Of a DNA stretch of 64,000 nt, positions 56,701 to 64,000 are shown piece by piece. The DNA is taken from assembly GCA_964036045.1 (NCBI GenBank), contig OZ038397.1, positions 25,755,342 to 25,819,341 on the forward strand, given 5' to 3'. Numbering within the stretch: position 1 is the stretch's first letter; every line of letters starts with the position of its first letter. This DNA is from Eutreptiella sp. 'Long Island Sound 2002' (taxonomy: Eukaryota > Euglenozoa > Euglenophyceae > Eutreptiales > Eutreptiaceae). The notes beneath the pieces are model-generated. The model was not told the origin of the DNA. It did no database searches and saw only the letters and a list, made by a program, of their open reading frames with translations. The translations under genes were made by a program, and so were the position numbers.

Positions 56701-57655
56701 CTCGTTGTATAGCCTGGACCAGAGTAGGGTCCAGGTCTTCCCAGGGGATGGTGGTAAGACTTCCGTCCACCACGCTGAGCATACTCCCCCATCCGGGCTT
56801 CCCAATGGGCGTCTTGCGTCCCAGAGGCACGTAGATGGCCTCATCAGGTAATCGCACCGAGCTGATAGTCAGCTTGTCAAGGAGGGTTCGCCAGTACTCG
56901 TTGCCCCCATGGGCTCCCCAATCGGGGGAACACAGGACCATACGGGAACGTTCCAAGGCCACCTTGGTCAGCACTTTCCCCAGTTCACTGAATCTGGGGT
57001 TCCCGTAGGCCATCCCGAAAGAGGGCCAGTAAAATTTGTAGCTGCAGTTCTTCCCCTTGCTGCAGTATAGGTCCAGTACATGTTGCTTGTCGCTGGCGAA
57101 CAACTCCACACTCAGGTCTTCTCGAGAGTAACCCAACTCCTTCAGACCTTGGTCTAGGACTTCCCCCAATAGTTGATAGTCCTCAGTTTTGGAGGCCGCC
57201 ATCATGTTCGAGGGCTCCTCTTTCGATAGTCTCAGGTAACTCGAGGTATGTTCCGACTGCTCCAGTGGCACAGACTCTCTGCCACTGCCGTGGTCCACGT
57301 ACAGGAGGTAGGGCGCTTGCAGCGTCAGGGATTGTATCTGGGAGTGCTGCACGAAGAAGTCAGTACCCAGTACAAAGTCGAAGGCCTCAGTGTCCATCAC
57401 ATAGAACCGATGGGCGATAGTACTGGAGCCCATAGGTACCTCCACTTCACAGTCCCCGCAGCTGTGCACCACATGTCCATCCCCCATGCGTATAGCGGCG
57501 GTGGTCATGGTGTTCTTCAGGCTCCCACAAGGTAAAATTTTCTTGGCCACTATAGATATTGTGGCGCCAGTATCCAGTACCCCCAGGTATTCACGTCCCC
57601 CTAGTCGGATACGTACCCAAAACACCAGGTCTTGGGTGCCACCAGAGCGTCCCCG
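53710..57655 (-). CDS. Element C Pol, 5' part: protease to integrase core
   Basis: The frame is in phase with gag after its TGA (57,656). The protease site VLDTGATISIV lies near 57,575. The methyltransferase-like segment (about 57,120-56,920) reads LSVELFAS, then GNPRFSEL and MVLCSPDWG, with NPPF degraded to NPRF. A Cys-rich linker (CVCEPPRACLCC) lies near 56,120. RT spans about 55,900-55,150 with VVDYGELNKK and HIDD at 55,292-55,303, where most relatives have YVDD or FVDD; both Asp are kept. RNase H begins VTDASN near 54,860. The integrase finger (HESSGHV...CPCRSC) and the Asp in YVDYTEM follow. The frame reaches the second catalytic Asp (NSDEDV) at the insertion, then runs ~18 codons into the element B LTR before stopping at 53,654. 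Confidence 0.9.
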
Positions 57656-57658
57656 TCA
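57656..57658 (-). promoter_or_regulatory. Gag-Pol stop, candidate readthrough (UGA-CGG), element C
   Basis: On the minus strand gag ends TTC TGA CGG, and the same frame is open into the protease. UGA followed by CGG is a recognised leaky context in several plant RNA viruses. Confidence 0.7.
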
Positions 57659-59590
57659 GAATTCCGCGGGACAGGTCACCTCGAACCCCTTGTTCCGCAA
57701 TTTGCGGGCCATCCTCATGAAACGGCTTCTCTTCTTGGCGTTGCCGTCATCACCACCTTCATGCTCACGCTTGGCTCCTTGCTCTTGCTGGGCCTGCGTC
57801 TGTGAGCGTGTGGTAGGTCCAGACTGCCCTCCAGAGGGCTCGGAGTTCCCCCCTGGATTAGGGTTGGGGTTACCTCCGTTCTTGTCCTTGTTCTTGTTGT
57901 CGTTCTGGCGGTTAGCGCCTCCTCCTCGTCCACCTTGACCCTTGTCTTGACCACCTTGACCACGTCCTTTCGACTTGCCCTTGCCGGAGTCGTTGCCTTT
58001 GGCCTTGCCTCCACCTTTGCCTGAGCTTTTGCCAGGATCTTCCCCCCTAAGCTTCGCCGATAGGCGTTGCTTATGGTAGCACTCGTCCTCATAGTGCTTC
58101 CGCTTACCGCAGAATGCACACGTGATGGTGCAGCGGTAATGATCCGGCAGCTTCACTTTGGCGCCGGTGATCTTTTCCTGCTGCTTCCCCTGGACTACAA
58201 AGCAGTCTCGCTGCTCGCAGTCAGAGGCGTGCTGCAGGTGGCCCTGCTCATCTCTGGCTTCACACCAGAATAGCTCCTTCACGTTCTCCATTAGGCGGGC
58301 GTGGGCGTGTTTGGGGGTAGTCCCCTGCCCAGGTCGGGACCCTTGGTACCCTTTGCCTCCAGAACCTCCACCACCAGGACGGTAGTTGTTCACGTGTTGG
58401 TCGCTCTCCTTCTCCAGCGCCATCTCCAGAAGCAGCACGCATAGATCCTCGTAGCGGAGGGATCTAGCCTTGCGCCCAGCCGTCAGACGGCACTCGTCCC
58501 ATAGCTCTCGGGGGAGCTTGGCGCACAACCAGAACAGCAGGTCGTCGCTGCTGTAGGAACCGGGCGTCAGTCGTCCAGCCCAGTGGTCCAGGTCCGCGCA
58601 CAGCTCGGAGACCCTGCCGGGTTTGGGGTTGTTGGGCAGGACGGGCAGGTTCTGGATCTCGGCCCTGATGGAGAGGTCGGTCTCATAGGTTGGGTACTGC
58701 CTCTCCAGGGCAACCAACACATCGGCAAAGGTGGCGGAGTTAGTGACGATCTGCCTGACCTGCTTCTCCAGGTACTTCGTCTTGCAGCACTGCAGGAGCA
58801 GGTCGCACTTCACTCGCCCACTCGCGTGGGTTGGGCCGGTCAGTCGTAGAAACCGGCCAAAATTCTCAGCGAACTCGCTGAGGTCCTTGCCTGTGAACTC
58901 AGGCAGGTTCACCACTATCTTGGAGGTGGCAAGAGCCTTCGCCTCCTGAGCTCGGCGTCCTTCAGGGCGTCGGGTCTTCTTCTTCTTCTTCTTCTTCTTC
59001 TTACCCTTGGGGTCCTCCGGGTCCTCAGGGTCTTCGTCATCCGATGGCGAAGAAGAAGTCATCGACGGCGGCCCATCATCGGAGGGGTCTCCGCCTAGAT
59101 CACTGGAGCCATAAGGCTCCTCGTCCACCATAGCCCTTAGGGCTGTCAGCCCCAGCTGGTCCAGCTCGGCCCTCGTCGAGTTCGTCACGTGGCTGTAGGG
59201 CGGCTGGGCTGTCCTCGGGACGAATGGACTTCTCGGTACTGCTGCAGGAGTCGGCATCGGTCGGCTCCTCAGGCTCCCCAGGGTATTTGTCAACCCTGCC
59301 GCCAGGTGATTAGCCTGTACTCGGTGGGGTGACATTCCCACCGTCGTAGGTGACGCATGGGACGGGATCATCAGGGGCTGCAGTTTCTCCCTGATCTCTT
59401 GCGTGAGGTCGCTCACGATTTGCGAAGTGGCTCCTCGGAGCACCTCGTTGATCTCCGACCGCGTCAGGGACCTGTTGGAGGATCTTCCCGATCCTCTACT
59501 CCTGCCTCCCAGAGACTGTGGTCCTTTCCTCAACCCACTCAAGGGTGCATACCCAGGTGCATACCCAGGAGCATACCCAGGAACTTCCAT
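57656..59590 (-). CDS. Element C Gag (644 aa from the ATG at 59,590)
   Basis: Structural protein of element C. The N-terminus has PGYA repeats (a 12-bp DNA repeat). A short helical segment, an acidic Ser/Asp tract and a run of nine Lys coded by (AAG)n at 58,975-59,002 follow. The retrotransposon-gag domain lies at about residues 223-370 (IVVNLPEFTGKDLSEFAENF...). A canonical CCHC knuckle, CAFCGKRKHYEDEC, lies near residue 493, then a Gly/Lys/Asn-rich nucleic-acid-binding tail. The same frame reaches back to an ATG at 59,764 but is broken by a TGA at 59,639-59,641, so the true N-terminus may be longer and now interrupted. Confidence 0.85.
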   Translation of the reverse strand: MEVPGYAPGYAPGYAPLSGLRKGPQSLGGRSRGSGRSSNRSLTRSEINEVLRGATSQIVSDLTQEIREKLQPLMIPSHASPTTVGMSPHRVQANHLAAGLTNTLGSLRSRPMPTPAAVPRSPFVPRTAQPPYSHVTNSTRAELDQLGLTALRAMVDEEPYGSSDLGGDPSDDGPPSMTSSSPSDDEDPEDPEDPKGKKKKKKKKKTRRPEGRRAQEAKALATSKIVVNLPEFTGKDLSEFAENFGRFLRLTGPTHASGRVKCDLLLQCCKTKYLEKQVRQIVTNSATFADVLVALERQYPTYETDLSIRAEIQNLPVLPNNPKPGRVSELCADLDHWAGRLTPGSYSSDDLLFWLCAKLPRELWDECRLTAGRKARSLRYEDLCVLLLEMALEKESDQHVNNYRPGGGGSGGKGYQGSRPGQGTTPKHAHARLMENVKELFWCEARDEQGHLQHASDCEQRDCFVVQGKQQEKITGAKVKLPDHYRCTITCAFCGKRKHYEDECYHKQRLSAKLRGEDPGKSSGKGGGKAKGNDSGKGKSKGRGQGGQDKGQGGRGGGANRQNDNKNKDKNGGNPNPNPGGNSEPSGGQSGPTTRSQTQAQQEQGAKREHEGGDDGNAKKRSRFMRMARKLRNKGFEVTCPAEF

Positions 59591-59638
59591 GTAGGTTCCA
59601 GTGGCGTGGAGTGGATGGGGATGGTCAGCCGCATACCA

Positions 59639-59641
59639 TCA
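59639..59641 (-). pseudogene. In-frame TGA in the extended N-terminus of element C gag
   Basis: From the ATG at 59,764 the frame encodes 41 protein-like residues (MAEGTGFTGMPHYPAYGM...), then TGA, then 16 codons into the ATG at 59,590. A CGA-to-TGA transition would explain the stop. Confidence 0.4.
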
Positions 59642-59764
59642 CGGCGCAGAGCTGGAAGCCACCGGCTCACTGGCAGTAGTTGCCTCAAGGAGCGCAGTGG
59701 TAGGTGGGCCCATGCCATAGGCGGGGTAGTGAGGCATGCCAGTAAAGCCTGTGCCCTCTGCCAT

Positions 59765-60137
59765 AGTGTAAGTGGCAGCAGCTCAGAGCTAGGATTTGGC
59801 AATAAGGCAGTAGGATCGGCCTGACGATTCGGCAATATTTAATAGTCAAGAAGTGATTTACGATGTACGATTTACGTTGTAGAATTACGAATTACGATCT
59901 GCGAAGTGTGCAGTTATTTTGGTTATCCCACTGAATTACAATGATCTCTGCACAGGGTCCTTTGGAACAATGATTTAATGACCGTTCAACGCTTTTGGTG
60001 ATTGTGCTGCTGCATGGGGTGAGATCCTGTTGGAGTCCATTACATCTCTGCATTTTGGGTATCTTGGCATTTCCGAAACATCTTGTATTTTGGAGATAGT
60101 TGCAATAAAGGATATTTGAGCCTTGAAGACCCATACC
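59765..60137. other. Boundary of elements C and D; 5' leader of element D
   Basis: It should hold the end of C and the 5' LTR or leader of D, but with only one copy of each the borders cannot be fixed. 59,835-59,900 has several TACGATTTACG/ATTACGA repeats. Confidence 0.3.
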
Positions 60138-63100
60138 ATGGTAGCATCGTCTAGTTCATCCCATGCGACAATGGCTTTACAACTCGGTAGTATTCCATGT
60201 CAACAAGTAGCACGTCTACATGATCCGCCGTGTTCACCGGTTCGTGAATTTTTCGCCGGCGAGCATCCTCAACTTGAGGGCATGGACCTTGACATTCAAG
60301 CCGACCGGCGAGTACACATTGAACGTGAACGGTGGGTTGATTCCGCGGGGTTACCTCATGAATTTGTGTCATTCACATCCGAACCTGCGGCACAACTTGC
60401 TCAATTTCAACAATTAGTTCATGAAGTTCAATTGCAAGGTCACATTAATTCGGTTTTACACGGCGGTATTCAAAACATTTATGGGAACTTGGAGACCATC
60501 ACACGAGGATTGCATGATGCATATCAAGATGACTTGGCTACTCGTCACAATTTGAATATCTTGAGCTCTAATTTTAATGACCATGTCCGTGGTTTTGATG
60601 AAGTGTTGCGCCCATACCTTGCGGGCTTGGAACATTCAATACAATCTCGCGTTCATCTTGACGACTATAATGCTCGCATTGCTTCCGTTGAGTCACGCTT
60701 GGGTCATTTTGATTTGGTTGATCGCCAAATTTCATGGGTTCGCCGTCATATTTATGGGATGCTTGGGGATGACCCTCCACCGTCCACGCCGCTAATTAAT
60801 GACGCGAATTTTGTTCCTCTTACTCGTTCGCTTACCAACCGTCTTGATGCGTTGGAGATTGGTTCTTCACAACTTCGTGCATCCCAATCTCTAATGGATG
60901 AGTCCTTGGAGTTGCGGTTAAACGAGTTGCGGCTCGAGTTTAGGGAACAAATTGCATCGGTGCGCACCCAAATTTCTTCCCATCTTCCCACACCCGCTTC
61001 GTGCCCAACGGGTGATTCTAATGAGTGGCGTACATGCTTCGAGCAATTTCGTTCACAACTTCTTGGTGACTATGAGTCTTTTAAACAACATGTGAATCAA
61101 GGCAAGAGGACACACGTCTCTTCGGTGTGTCCCGACACTTGTTCATGTTTTGCGGTCATTAGTGCTCTGCGAGAGCAAGTTTCGGACGTAAAGGTAGAAG
61201 TCACCGAGCTCCAAGAGGCGTCACGTCATGGGAGTGCCCATGCATGTTCGTGCTCGTGTGATGCGCGCGTTCGTGAACTCTCTGATCGCCTCTCTCAGGG
61301 AGATGAGGCATTAAAGAAGTTACAATTGGGGCTTTCCTCTTTGCGGTCGACGCGCACACCTTCGGGTGTGTGTGTTTCATGTTCGGATACTTGTGCATGT
61401 TATGTGGCTTTTGCTACATGTTTTGATGAATGCACACGCAAAATAGATACTCAAACTACGGATTATGTAGCTTTTAAGGCTTCGGTGTTGCAAAAAGTAG
61501 CCGCTTTGGAGGCTTTGGAGTCTTCTCCATCGAGGAGTGGTGCATCTTTTGATGCACGTTTGATGTGTGATCGTCTCTCGGCGTTGCAAACTATTGTGGA
61601 CGAAATAGGCACACGCTTATCCGATACTCAGGATGCGGACCATTTGCAAGAGCGAGTGGCTGCACTTGAGATTGCGATGAGCGAATGGGATGTCCACGAT
61701 GGGAGCAATGCCGATTTGGAGTGTGCATCGCAGGTTTTTCCCACGCTCATGGGCTCTTCATCGCATGCTCACGTGTTTCATCGTGATTGTGAGTTGAACA
61801 AGGAGCGCCTTCGCTCCCATTCTGTTGATTCTAAGTTGCGGGCGTTTGAACCGAGGGAGCGCGCTTCTTCACGGCGCTCCCGCTCTCAACCGGTCCGCTT
61901 TGGCGGTACTGTGCAAGCATTACATTCAACAGGGTGTAAGGATGATTTTGATTGGGGAGATGGGACATTGAGGGCCCCTAAGGCTAGCTTGCTTCCCATG
62001 GCGTTCTCCTCGTCTGACGGAGGGGTTCGCCTGCAAACTTTGAATGTGCAAGCCCCTTCTATCTTTGGAGGACAAGGTGGGCAAGGGGATTTTGAAGATG
62101 TGCCCCCTTTGCTACCTATGTACGAGGATGAGGAGGAGAGTCTCCATGAGATTTCTTTGGCGGGTGTGGGTATCTCTGCAGATTTTCCGGAGGTTGAGGA
62201 TTTTTTTGGTGCGGTGCCGGAAGCCCGCCATGACTACGACCCTAAGCTTCACACCAAAGGACCCGATAAGGCGAAGCTTAGGCGAGTTTTCGGTAGAACG
62301 GGTAATGAACGACCCGACATGGAGGCACTGGATGACGACACTAGGCGAGAAGTCACGAAAATATTGAAGTGCCCAAAGTGGAGTGGAGATTACAATCATT
62401 GGGTTGCTTTTGAACTGCAATGGCGCAATTTTCATAATTATTGGTATCGGCGGTGTGGCGCGGATATAATGGCGAAAATATTGCTCACTACATTGCCCGA
62501 GGCTAAAAGGGCTTTGTACACCCAACTACACATGTCACTGGGGTGGACTTACCAGAAAATTTGGCTTGATTTGGCGGGCCGTGGGCGGGGGTTGCAGTCC
62601 CGAAAAGTGCTGCGTAAGCAGTGGGAAGCCAGTACCCCCCCGAAGGAGAAATCATTGGCTGCTTATGGCCTTTGGGTTCTCCAATGGTGCTTGCTGGCCC
62701 AGAAGGCCGCACCGGTTACGGCGCTGCAGGCTAAGGATGCGTACATTGAAGCCCTCCACAGACATGGTGGTTATGAGGCTGAGCTAGATGAGATATATAA
62801 ATATGAACGTGTTCATCACGTTGAGCTCAGTCATGAGGGTGCGCATGAGCTGGTGGTGTACGAAATGGGTTGGCGTGAGGACAGAGATGCGGTCAAGCGT
62901 GCTGAAGAGGCCTCGCTCCGCGTGTTGCGTGGGCAAGGTCAGAAATTTCAGGGTGCGTGCAATTATTGTGGCATCAAAGGTCACAAGGAGGGTGAGTGCC
63001 GCAAGAAGAAAGAAGATGTTGCGGCAGGAACCCCAAACAAGAGACGTGTCCGACCCTCTGGTAGGCAAACTGGGGGGGGGGCAGGACGCGACAGGCAAAA

Positions 63101-63431
63101 TGGCGATACAAATCGGAAGCTGGGAGATAACGTCGATCAGCAGGGTAAAGGCGCGTCCCTGTTGACAAATGCTCAGCGTCAGGTGGAGCAGTGGCGTAAG
63201 GAAGGAGCCTGTGTTCGCTGTGGCTCCAAAGACCATTGGGCCAATGACTGCCCGAAGAGTAAGGGCAAGGGCAAAGGCAAGGGTGGAGATGGAAAAGGCA
63301 GGGGCCGGGGCGGTGACCGAAACAGGAATCGTAGACATCGCCAGGTAAAAGAGGAAGAGCCTGCCCAGGGGAATGCAGATCCCAACCCGTCTCCAGATGC
63401 GACTCCTGAACCTTCAGGTGGTTTGCCTTAG
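60138..63431 (+). CDS. Element D Gag (1,097 aa)
   Basis: The ATG at 60,138 lies in ACCATGG, a strong initiation context. The N-terminal two-thirds is helical and coiled-coil rich, with repeated Cys clusters (CPDTCSC near residue 331, ACSCSCDARV near 372, CVSCSDTCACY near 413) each followed by helix. A gag-like domain lies at about 740-900 (KCPKWSGDYNHWVAFELQWR...). Two canonical CCHC knuckles follow, CNYCGIKGHKEGEC near 940 and CVRCGSKDHWANDC near 1024, then a Lys/Gly/Arg-rich tail. It stops at TAG 63,429. A Gag with two knuckles, followed by protease, fits the Ty3 group. The neighbouring pol lies beyond the window. Confidence 0.88.
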   Translation: MVASSSSSHATMALQLGSIPCQQVARLHDPPCSPVREFFAGEHPQLEGMDLDIQADRRVHIERERWVDSAGLPHEFVSFTSEPAAQLAQFQQLVHEVQLQGHINSVLHGGIQNIYGNLETITRGLHDAYQDDLATRHNLNILSSNFNDHVRGFDEVLRPYLAGLEHSIQSRVHLDDYNARIASVESRLGHFDLVDRQISWVRRHIYGMLGDDPPPSTPLINDANFVPLTRSLTNRLDALEIGSSQLRASQSLMDESLELRLNELRLEFREQIASVRTQISSHLPTPASCPTGDSNEWRTCFEQFRSQLLGDYESFKQHVNQGKRTHVSSVCPDTCSCFAVISALREQVSDVKVEVTELQEASRHGSAHACSCSCDARVRELSDRLSQGDEALKKLQLGLSSLRSTRTPSGVCVSCSDTCACYVAFATCFDECTRKIDTQTTDYVAFKASVLQKVAALEALESSPSRSGASFDARLMCDRLSALQTIVDEIGTRLSDTQDADHLQERVAALEIAMSEWDVHDGSNADLECASQVFPTLMGSSSHAHVFHRDCELNKERLRSHSVDSKLRAFEPRERASSRRSRSQPVRFGGTVQALHSTGCKDDFDWGDGTLRAPKASLLPMAFSSSDGGVRLQTLNVQAPSIFGGQGGQGDFEDVPPLLPMYEDEEESLHEISLAGVGISADFPEVEDFFGAVPEARHDYDPKLHTKGPDKAKLRRVFGRTGNERPDMEALDDDTRREVTKILKCPKWSGDYNHWVAFELQWRNFHNYWYRRCGADIMAKILLTTLPEAKRALYTQLHMSLGWTYQKIWLDLAGRGRGLQSRKVLRKQWEASTPPKEKSLAAYGLWVLQWCLLAQKAAPVTALQAKDAYIEALHRHGGYEAELDEIYKYERVHHVELSHEGAHELVVYEMGWREDRDAVKRAEEASLRVLRGQGQKFQGACNYCGIKGHKEGECRKKKEDVAAGTPNKRRVRPSGRQTGGGAGRDRQNGDTNRKLGDNVDQQGKGASLLTNAQRQVEQWRKEGACVRCGSKDHWANDCPKSKGKGKGKGGDGKGRGRGGDRNRNRRHRQVKEEEPAQGNADPNPSPDATPEPSGGLP
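63429..63431 (+). promoter_or_regulatory. Gag-Pol stop, candidate readthrough (UAG-AGA), element D
   Basis: TAG is followed by AGA GGT CGG, and the same frame stays open for at least 189 codons to the window end. A purine-rich sequence after UAG recalls gammaretroviral gag-pol junctions. Confidence 0.6.
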
Positions 63432-64000
63432 AGAGGTCGGAGACACAGGAAAAAGCGAACACGAGGTCCGATGAGAGTGAGTCGAAAGACGGGAGCCCCT
63501 GCTCCGCCTACCACTGTGGGTGTGTCCTCCTCCCTCCAGTCAGAACCTGTGCCTACTGCTCCGGTGGCCTTGTCTCCTGCAATGGTGCCGCCGGGGCGTT
63601 CTGAATTACCTTTTACTGATGAATTGAGATTGCCAGTCACGGTGAGTCTCAGGGCTATTTCTAGCTCCCCTGAGCGCATGCCCTTTGAGCCTCAGCGCAC
63701 TGTGCGGCGGCAGAAAGTTGAGCGGGTGCGTCGGCGTCGCGCTGAATTGCCGGAAGACGCAAAAACAGAACTTCTGGTTGCAGCCAGTGTGAAGTATCGT
63801 GACTGCCAGGCCTGTGATCGACAGGCTCCCATGTTAGTGGATTTAGGTTCCATGTGTTTTGCCATTGCTCCCCGATCTTTTTTTCCGGAGGGGACATTGG
63901 TGCCTGCCACTCGTCCGCTGCAAATTTCTGCAGTGAATGGAGCGCGGTTGGAGGGTGGTACCCAGGGTGCTGTGGTTGACCTGGGGATCGCAATCGAGGG
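63432..64000 (+). CDS. Element D Pol, start of protease (partial)
   Basis: The open frame continues from gag without another stop; the first ATG is at 63,471. A basic, Arg-rich linker leads to a retropepsin-like sequence MLVDLGSMCFAIAPRSFF near 63,832, followed by LQISAVNGARLEGGTQGAV, which matches the strand-and-flap pattern of retroviral proteases. The active-site triad is D-L-G rather than D-T/S-G. The frame is cut by the window edge. Confidence 0.72.

Larger units (their letters stand above)
35584..59764 (-). mobile_element. Element C: Ty3/gypsy chromovirus-like retrotransposon, split by element B
   Basis: Minus-strand order is gag (59,764/59,590-57,656), then protease, methyltransferase-like domain, RT, RNase H and the integrase first half (57,655-53,710). 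The integrase second half and chromodomain follow (36,566-35,584). Element B sits in the integrase gene. Removing B with one GTAC copy joins the two halves in frame. Paired LTRs for C were not found; the 5' one may be lost at the boundary with element D. Confidence 0.85.
60138..64000 (+). mobile_element. Element D: LTR retrotransposon, 5' part only (continues past the window)
   Basis: A full gag with two zinc knuckles is followed in the same frame by a retropepsin-like region that is open at the window edge. It shares the CPxxCSC Gag motif and an atypical protease triad with element A. Confidence 0.8.

Noticed and set aside
33430-60120. Paired LTRs for element C
   Set aside because: I compared the 33.4-35.6 kb and 59.6-60.1 kb regions by eye and found no shared repeat, so no LTR is claimed.

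Overview
This window reads as nuclear DNA of a eukaryote, probably a unicellular alga or protist with a large, repeat-rich genome. The reasons are GT-AG introns in an EF-hand gene, Ty3/gypsy-type LTR retrotransposons with chromodomains, tandem satellites, MITE-like elements and tRNA-derived repeats. There are no operons or bacterial gene spacing. The species cannot be named from sequence alone; an alveolate or another secondary-plastid alga is a guess.

Layout. 1-13,600: satellite and accessory DNA. It holds a ~200-bp satellite, a ~730-bp tandem array (2,407-6,941), a two-monomer higher-order satellite (7,265-8,208), an uncharacterised zinc-finger protein (11,471-9,615, minus) and a four-copy 181-bp tandem repeat. 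Perfect 28-bp inverted repeats at 657-684 and 13,573-13,600 bracket most of this block. 13,600-24,900: lower-density DNA with the only recognisable cellular gene (EF-hand protein, 15,140-16,241), a 439-bp hAT-like MITE with 8-bp target duplication, and a complete 2.6-kb LTR element without reverse transcriptase.

25,867-64,000: four Ty3/gypsy-like retrotransposons. Element A (+, truncated) has gag and protease but lacks RT, and its gag is split by a 1.94-kb GC-rich insertion with a 15-bp target duplication. Element C (-) has gag, protease, RT, RNase H, integrase and chromodomain. Its integrase is split by the complete 17.1-kb element B (+), which has two 2,957-bp LTRs and a GTAC target duplication. 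Element D (+) enters at about 59.8 kb, with gag and the start of protease before the window ends.

The most notable pattern is shared by all four. gag and pol lie in the same reading frame, separated by one stop codon (UAG-GGG in A, UAG-CGG in B, UGA-CGG in C, UAG-AGA in D), which points to stop-codon readthrough for Gag-Pol expression. A, B and C also carry an extra domain between protease and RT that resembles phage Dam-type N6-adenine methyltransferases; A keeps an NPPF motif while B and C have degraded it. In element B the 11 nt directly after the 5' LTR are exactly complementary to an 11-nt stretch near the end of the LTR, which suggests Tf1-like self-priming.
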